From: SICU01 sp038045445
GTDB taxonomy: Archaea; Nanobdellota; Nanobdellia; Pacearchaeales; GW2011-AR1
Length of the DNA stretch: 31,594 nt
Reading direction: 5' to 3'
NCBI GenBank assembly: GCA_038045445.1
Contig: JBBSYC010000016.1
Location: 1 to 31,594, forward strand
Position 1 is the first letter of the stretch. Each line of letters opens with the position of its first letter. Made by a program: the position numbers and the translations under genes. Below, in pieces: positions 29,053-31,594 of the stretch. The notes below the pieces were generated by a model that saw only the letters and a list, made by a program, of their open reading frames with translations, searched no databases and had not been told where the DNA came from.

Positions 29053-30087
29053 CTATTCCGTAGATGAAAACATGTCTGAGAGAGTTCCGTCCTTATATGC
29101 CTTAAGGAATAGGACTAAGTAAGCTAATATTAAAGGACCAAGTATTAAACCCATTACATTAAATACCACTAGTCCTCCTATCATTCCAACTAGGACTACC
29201 ACTGAGGATACCCCTGTTCTTCTGGAGACTATATAAGGTCTTAAAATATTATCTATGGTGGATACAAAGAAAATACAATAAACGGCAAAAATTGTAGCCA
29301 TCCCTACATTTCCAGATATTAACATTCCTATTGTTACGGGTATCCATATAAACCATGGCCCTATCATTGGAAGCATAGATGCAAATATCCCAAGAATAGT
29401 TAGAGTCAATGAATTATTTACTCCAAATATCAAAAGACCTAGTCCCAATGCAAGACCTTGTAATATTCCTACGATGATATATCCATAAATTATTGAAGAA
29501 GTTATATCCTTGAATCTTGTGACTAGAATCGTCTCTTTATCTTTTCTGAATGGAGATATCCCCGATACAAACTCTCTTAGACTTTCTTGGTCTCTTAATG
29601 AGAAGAAGAATACAAAGAGCACTACTGCTAAATTAAGTAAAAGTGAAGGTAAACTTTGCAAAAGACCTATGAAGTAACTAAATATCGTGGAAGCAATGTT
29701 TCCAGTAAACTGGATTATTATCGTGGTTAATTTCTCTTGAAACTCTGCTGAAGAAGAAGGGAATAGTTTGCTTACAACTTGTGAGAAGTCTATATTCTGG
29801 CTTAGATTAAATAAATCAAAAACTTGTTGGACTATCGCTGGAATTGTAAACCATAAAGGCACGATAATCATCAAACCAACTAAAAGACACATTATGGTTG
29901 CAGCAGTATTTCTCGCGTGAATTGTCCTGTAAACAATTTTATAGATGGGTGAAAAAATATACGCTAAGATAAGACCCGCAAATATTGACAATAGTATTGG
30001 TCTTACAATCAAAAAGGCAACCACCCCGAGAAGAAGTAAAATAAGCGAGACAAAAACTCTCCTTATGTCTTTATTTGAGATGGCCAT
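29053..30087 (-). CDS. AI-2E/PerM family membrane permease
   Basis: A 344-residue polytopic membrane protein. N-terminal paired helices (about 10-50 and 60-85), a soluble segment (about 88-130) and a C-terminal bundle with LPMIGPWFIWIPVTIGMLISG (about 238-258) match the AI-2E transporter/PerM family, with the conserved DNILRPYIVSRRTGVSSVVVLVG stretch. Members export small molecules or act as sodium/proton antiporters; substrate unknown. The TATA near 30113 gives a leaderless mRNA. Its stop ends 28 nt before the AMP phosphorylase ATG, so that gene's TATA lies in the gap. Confidence 0.87.
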   Translation of the reverse strand: MAISNKDIRRVFVSLILLLLGVVAFLIVRPILLSIFAGLILAYIFSPIYKIVYRTIHARNTAATIMCLLVGLMIIVPLWFTIPAIVQQVFDLFNLSQNIDFSQVVSKLFPSSSAEFQEKLTTIIIQFTGNIASTIFSYFIGLLQSLPSLLLNLAVVLFVFFFSLRDQESLREFVSGISPFRKDKETILVTRFKDITSSIIYGYIIVGILQGLALGLGLLIFGVNNSLTLTILGIFASMLPMIGPWFIWIPVTIGMLISGNVGMATIFAVYCIFFVSTIDNILRPYIVSRRTGVSSVVVLVGMIGGLVVFNVMGLILGPLILAYLVLFLKAYKDGTLSDMFSSTE

Positions 30088-30197
30088 TAATTTCCGACGG
30101 TTTTTATGTATATAAAGTTTAGTAAGGCTTCTAAGCTAATTGGTGTTTTGAAAATTGATTAAAGAGAATTTATAAACTAAAATTTACAGACTAAACT

Positions 30198-30899
30198 ATG
30201 GATTTTTTTATTAGAAAATTGTGCTCTGGGAATTCAGATGATTTAACACATTTACAGTTTGAGAAATATAGCAGAGGCGTTTTTACTAATAAGGCAATTG
30301 TTCAGGCAAAGAATTCTAAGGGAAATTATTCTTTCTCTACGACTAGTGAATATGCAAATGAACTGATAAGAGCCTGTGCAGAAGAACTTGGAGAAAATAA
30401 AACTAAGGTGGAAGGAGTAATAATTTCCACTAAGGCTCTACCTTCTAACATAAAATACGAAGGCATAAGTCAATTTATGGGTGTTAAAAAATATTCAATT
30501 TCTGGCGAATTTAATGGAAATGATTTAATTTCTATATGTGACTCTGTTCCAAGAGCATTTATTGCTCTTTCTTTTTCTACGGGTAAAAGCGATTTGAAAG
30601 TGAAACCAAAGGCTCCAAAATCTGCGAAACCTGGAAATAATTCTGAAGATTCTATAAAGGTGGATTTTTGTAAATTAAAGACGACTAATCCAGAGTTTGC
30701 TAAAAAACTCTTTTTTGATTGTTCTGATTTTAAGAGTGCTGAAGTAAGATATGATTTTGATATCAAAGATATTGAGATTCCCAAAGATGAGAAAGACCCT
30801 TTAAAAATGCGTGAAAGAGCTGTAAGAAAAGGAGTTATTATACGCAGGCTGAAGGTTGATGGTATAGAAAGCCGAAAAGAACATCCTTTTTCTGCTTAG
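30198..30899 (+). CDS. Hypothetical protein
   Basis: A 233-residue soluble protein of no recognised family. The first 130 residues look like an alpha/beta domain (SRGVFTNKAIVQA, ELIRACAEELGENKTKVEGVIIS, FIALSFSTGK). A Lys/Pro linker at about 134-150 separates a smaller C-terminal region containing MRERAVRKGVIIRRLKVDG, which is basic enough to bind nucleic acid. The TATA at about 30169-30178 is 25 nt before the ATG, predicting a leaderless message. No clue to function from neighbours. Confidence 0.6.
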   Translation: MDFFIRKLCSGNSDDLTHLQFEKYSRGVFTNKAIVQAKNSKGNYSFSTTSEYANELIRACAEELGENKTKVEGVIISTKALPSNIKYEGISQFMGVKKYSISGEFNGNDLISICDSVPRAFIALSFSTGKSDLKVKPKAPKSAKPGNNSEDSIKVDFCKLKTTNPEFAKKLFFDCSDFKSAEVRYDFDIKDIEIPKDEKDPLKMRERAVRKGVIIRRLKVDGIESRKEHPFSA

Positions 30900-30947
30900 C
30901 TGATAAAGATTTAAATAGTAATTAAAAATTATTTGTTGGGAGGTTTT

Positions 30948-31298
30948 ATGAATCATAAAAATATTTTGACTGTGCACCGCGTTCTTCTGGGCCTTCTTAT
31001 GCTTGTCCCTGGATTGCTTAAGCTTTTTGTTATGGGCCCTGATGCTATCGTGGGCATGTTGTCAAGCATTGCATTGTTTGCTTGGGCTCCGAGTTTCTGG
31101 GCATGGGTACTAATCATCTCAGAAATTGTTTTCGGTATAGCGATTCTTGCAAGCTGGAGACTAAAACATACGGTTTGGCCTCCGATAGTAATAATGATAG
31201 TTGCTGCTTTTAGCATAAATTGGGGAAATTGGCCTAGTTTTATAATGCATCTTATAATAGTAGCAGACTATTTTATGCTTGGAAATAAATCTAGATAA
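30948..31298 (+). CDS. DoxX family membrane protein
   Basis: A 116-residue four-helix membrane protein. The first helix HRVLLGLLMLVPGLLKLF, the middle SFWAWVLIISEIVFGIAILAS and the end HLIIVADYFMLG follow the DoxX pattern. DoxX proteins are quinol-oxidase or sulfur-redox related in some organisms and uncharacterised in most. GGGAGG at 30938-30943 lies 4 nt before the ATG, so this start is preferred over one five codons upstream. A TATA-like TTTAAATA lies near 30910-30917. Confidence 0.75.
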   Translation: MNHKNILTVHRVLLGLLMLVPGLLKLFVMGPDAIVGMLSSIALFAWAPSFWAWVLIISEIVFGIAILASWRLKHTVWPPIVIMIVAAFSINWGNWPSFIMHLIIVADYFMLGNKSR

Positions 31299-31303
31299 GC
31301 TTT

Positions 31304-31341
31304 TTCAGTTTTTTGTTTTTTATTTTTTGTTTGAAAGAGTA
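31304..31341 (+). terminator. T-rich terminator of the DoxX gene
   Basis: Several runs of five to seven T follow the DoxX stop. This suits archaeal intrinsic termination. Confidence 0.6.
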
Positions 31342-31473
31342 AGAGTAACGAATTGAAAATGGATATTTTCTAACTTAATCTTGACGATAAGTAAGATTTA
31401 TAGACATTTAGGATAATTGAGTTGCATTTTGTTCCTAAATCTCCAATAAGACAATTTGGAAAAACAAGTAACA
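31342..31473. other. Region without a clear gene, with inverted repeats
   Basis: No convincing coding region. ATTTAGGA and TCCTAAAT form an 8-bp inverted repeat (about 31408-31437). AGACAATTTGG at 31449-31459 is complementary to CCAAATTGTCT at 31481-31491, crossing into the possible partial gene. Purpose unknown. Confidence 0.3.
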
Positions 31474-31593
31474 CTATCCACCAAATTGTCTATAAACAAA
31501 GTTGCTTGATACAACAGGTTTAAACTTTGCAGAAAGAACTGTGTAGTATCCTAATATTCTTGCATGGGGTACTAACCCTATAATTTCGTGTAC
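31474..31593 (-). CDS. Possible C-terminal end of a gene running off the window
   Basis: On the minus strand a frame is open from the window edge for 39 codons, with VHEIIGLVPHARILGYY near its start and FVYRQFGG before a TAG at 31474-31476. The alternation of hydrophobic and charged residues looks protein-like, but the piece is too short to assign. It may be chance. Confidence 0.25.
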   Translation of the reverse strand, partial: VHEIIGLVPHARILGYYTVLSAKFKPVVSSNFVYRQFGG

Positions 31594-31594
31594 T

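Overview
The window is archaeal and AT-rich. The informational genes are archaeal-type: Spt5, SecE, eL40, eL43 (L37Ae), uL10/P0, L12, RpoP, prefoldin beta and a hypusine-site aIF5A. Promoters have the archaeal BRE/TATA form, and tRNA genes lack an encoded CCA. The gene set points to a DPANN archaeon of the Pacearchaeota/Woesearchaeota type: AMP phosphorylase, SepF plus FtsZ, a DPANN-style S-layer protein, an exosortase/archaeosortase-like enzyme and many small one-helix membrane proteins. Lineage is inferred from gene content only. A TATA box sits about 25 nt before the start codon of many genes, so leaderless mRNAs look common. Leadered or operon-internal genes (S-layer, DoxX, the fourth pilin-like gene) carry clear AGGAGG-type Shine-Dalgarno sites.

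Layout. 1-2.9 kb: an overlapping operon of four pilin-like proteins with a low-molecular-weight phosphatase embedded in it. 2.9-6.3 kb: a small HTH regulator divergent from the main S-layer gene, whose roughly 160-nt leader is GC-rich, hairpin-rich and able to mask its own ribosome site. 6.4-10.9 kb: two one-helix surface proteins, then a minus-strand set of a large Ig-like surface protein, an archaeosortase-like enzyme and a DedA protein. 11-13.3 kb: SepF, prefoldin beta, RpoP and L37Ae. 13.3-13.6 kb: an unexplained element with two long interleaved inverted repeats beside tRNA-Pro. 13.6-17.5 kb: L11, Spt5, SecE, FtsZ and an FKBP isomerase. 17.6-19.6 kb: aIF5A, eL40 and a site-2 protease. 20-22.4 kb: BtpA-like protein, a VapBC toxin-antitoxin pair bounded by 28-bp direct repeats, a CARF-like small protein and a divergent winged-helix protein. 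22.4-25.5 kb: a bacterial-looking RelA/SpoT-domain protein, then the L1-P0-L12 stalk operon. 25.5-27.5 kb: nucleotidyltransferase, tRNA-Ser, methyltransferase, a broken membrane-protein gene and a small protein. 27.5-31.3 kb: AMP phosphorylase, an AI-2E/PerM-family permease, an unknown protein and DoxX.

How parts may work together. FtsZ and SepF are the division ring and its membrane anchor. SecE, Spt5, L11, L1, P0 and L12 link secretion, transcription elongation and the ribosomal stalk, but the usual single stalk cluster is split in two here. S-layer protein, Ig-like surface protein, archaeosortase and pilin-like proteins make up the cell-surface part. VapBC and the RelA/SpoT-domain protein are the likely defence or stress genes.

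Most notable unexplained signals: (1) the A-B-A'-B' inverted-repeat element at 13383-13489; (2) the S-layer mRNA leader with a ribosome-site-masking helix; (3) the 28-bp repeats around vapBC, where one copy is the 3' end of the neighbouring gene; (4) four GCGC motifs spaced 31, 53 and 31 bp between the RelA/SpoT gene and the L1 operon.
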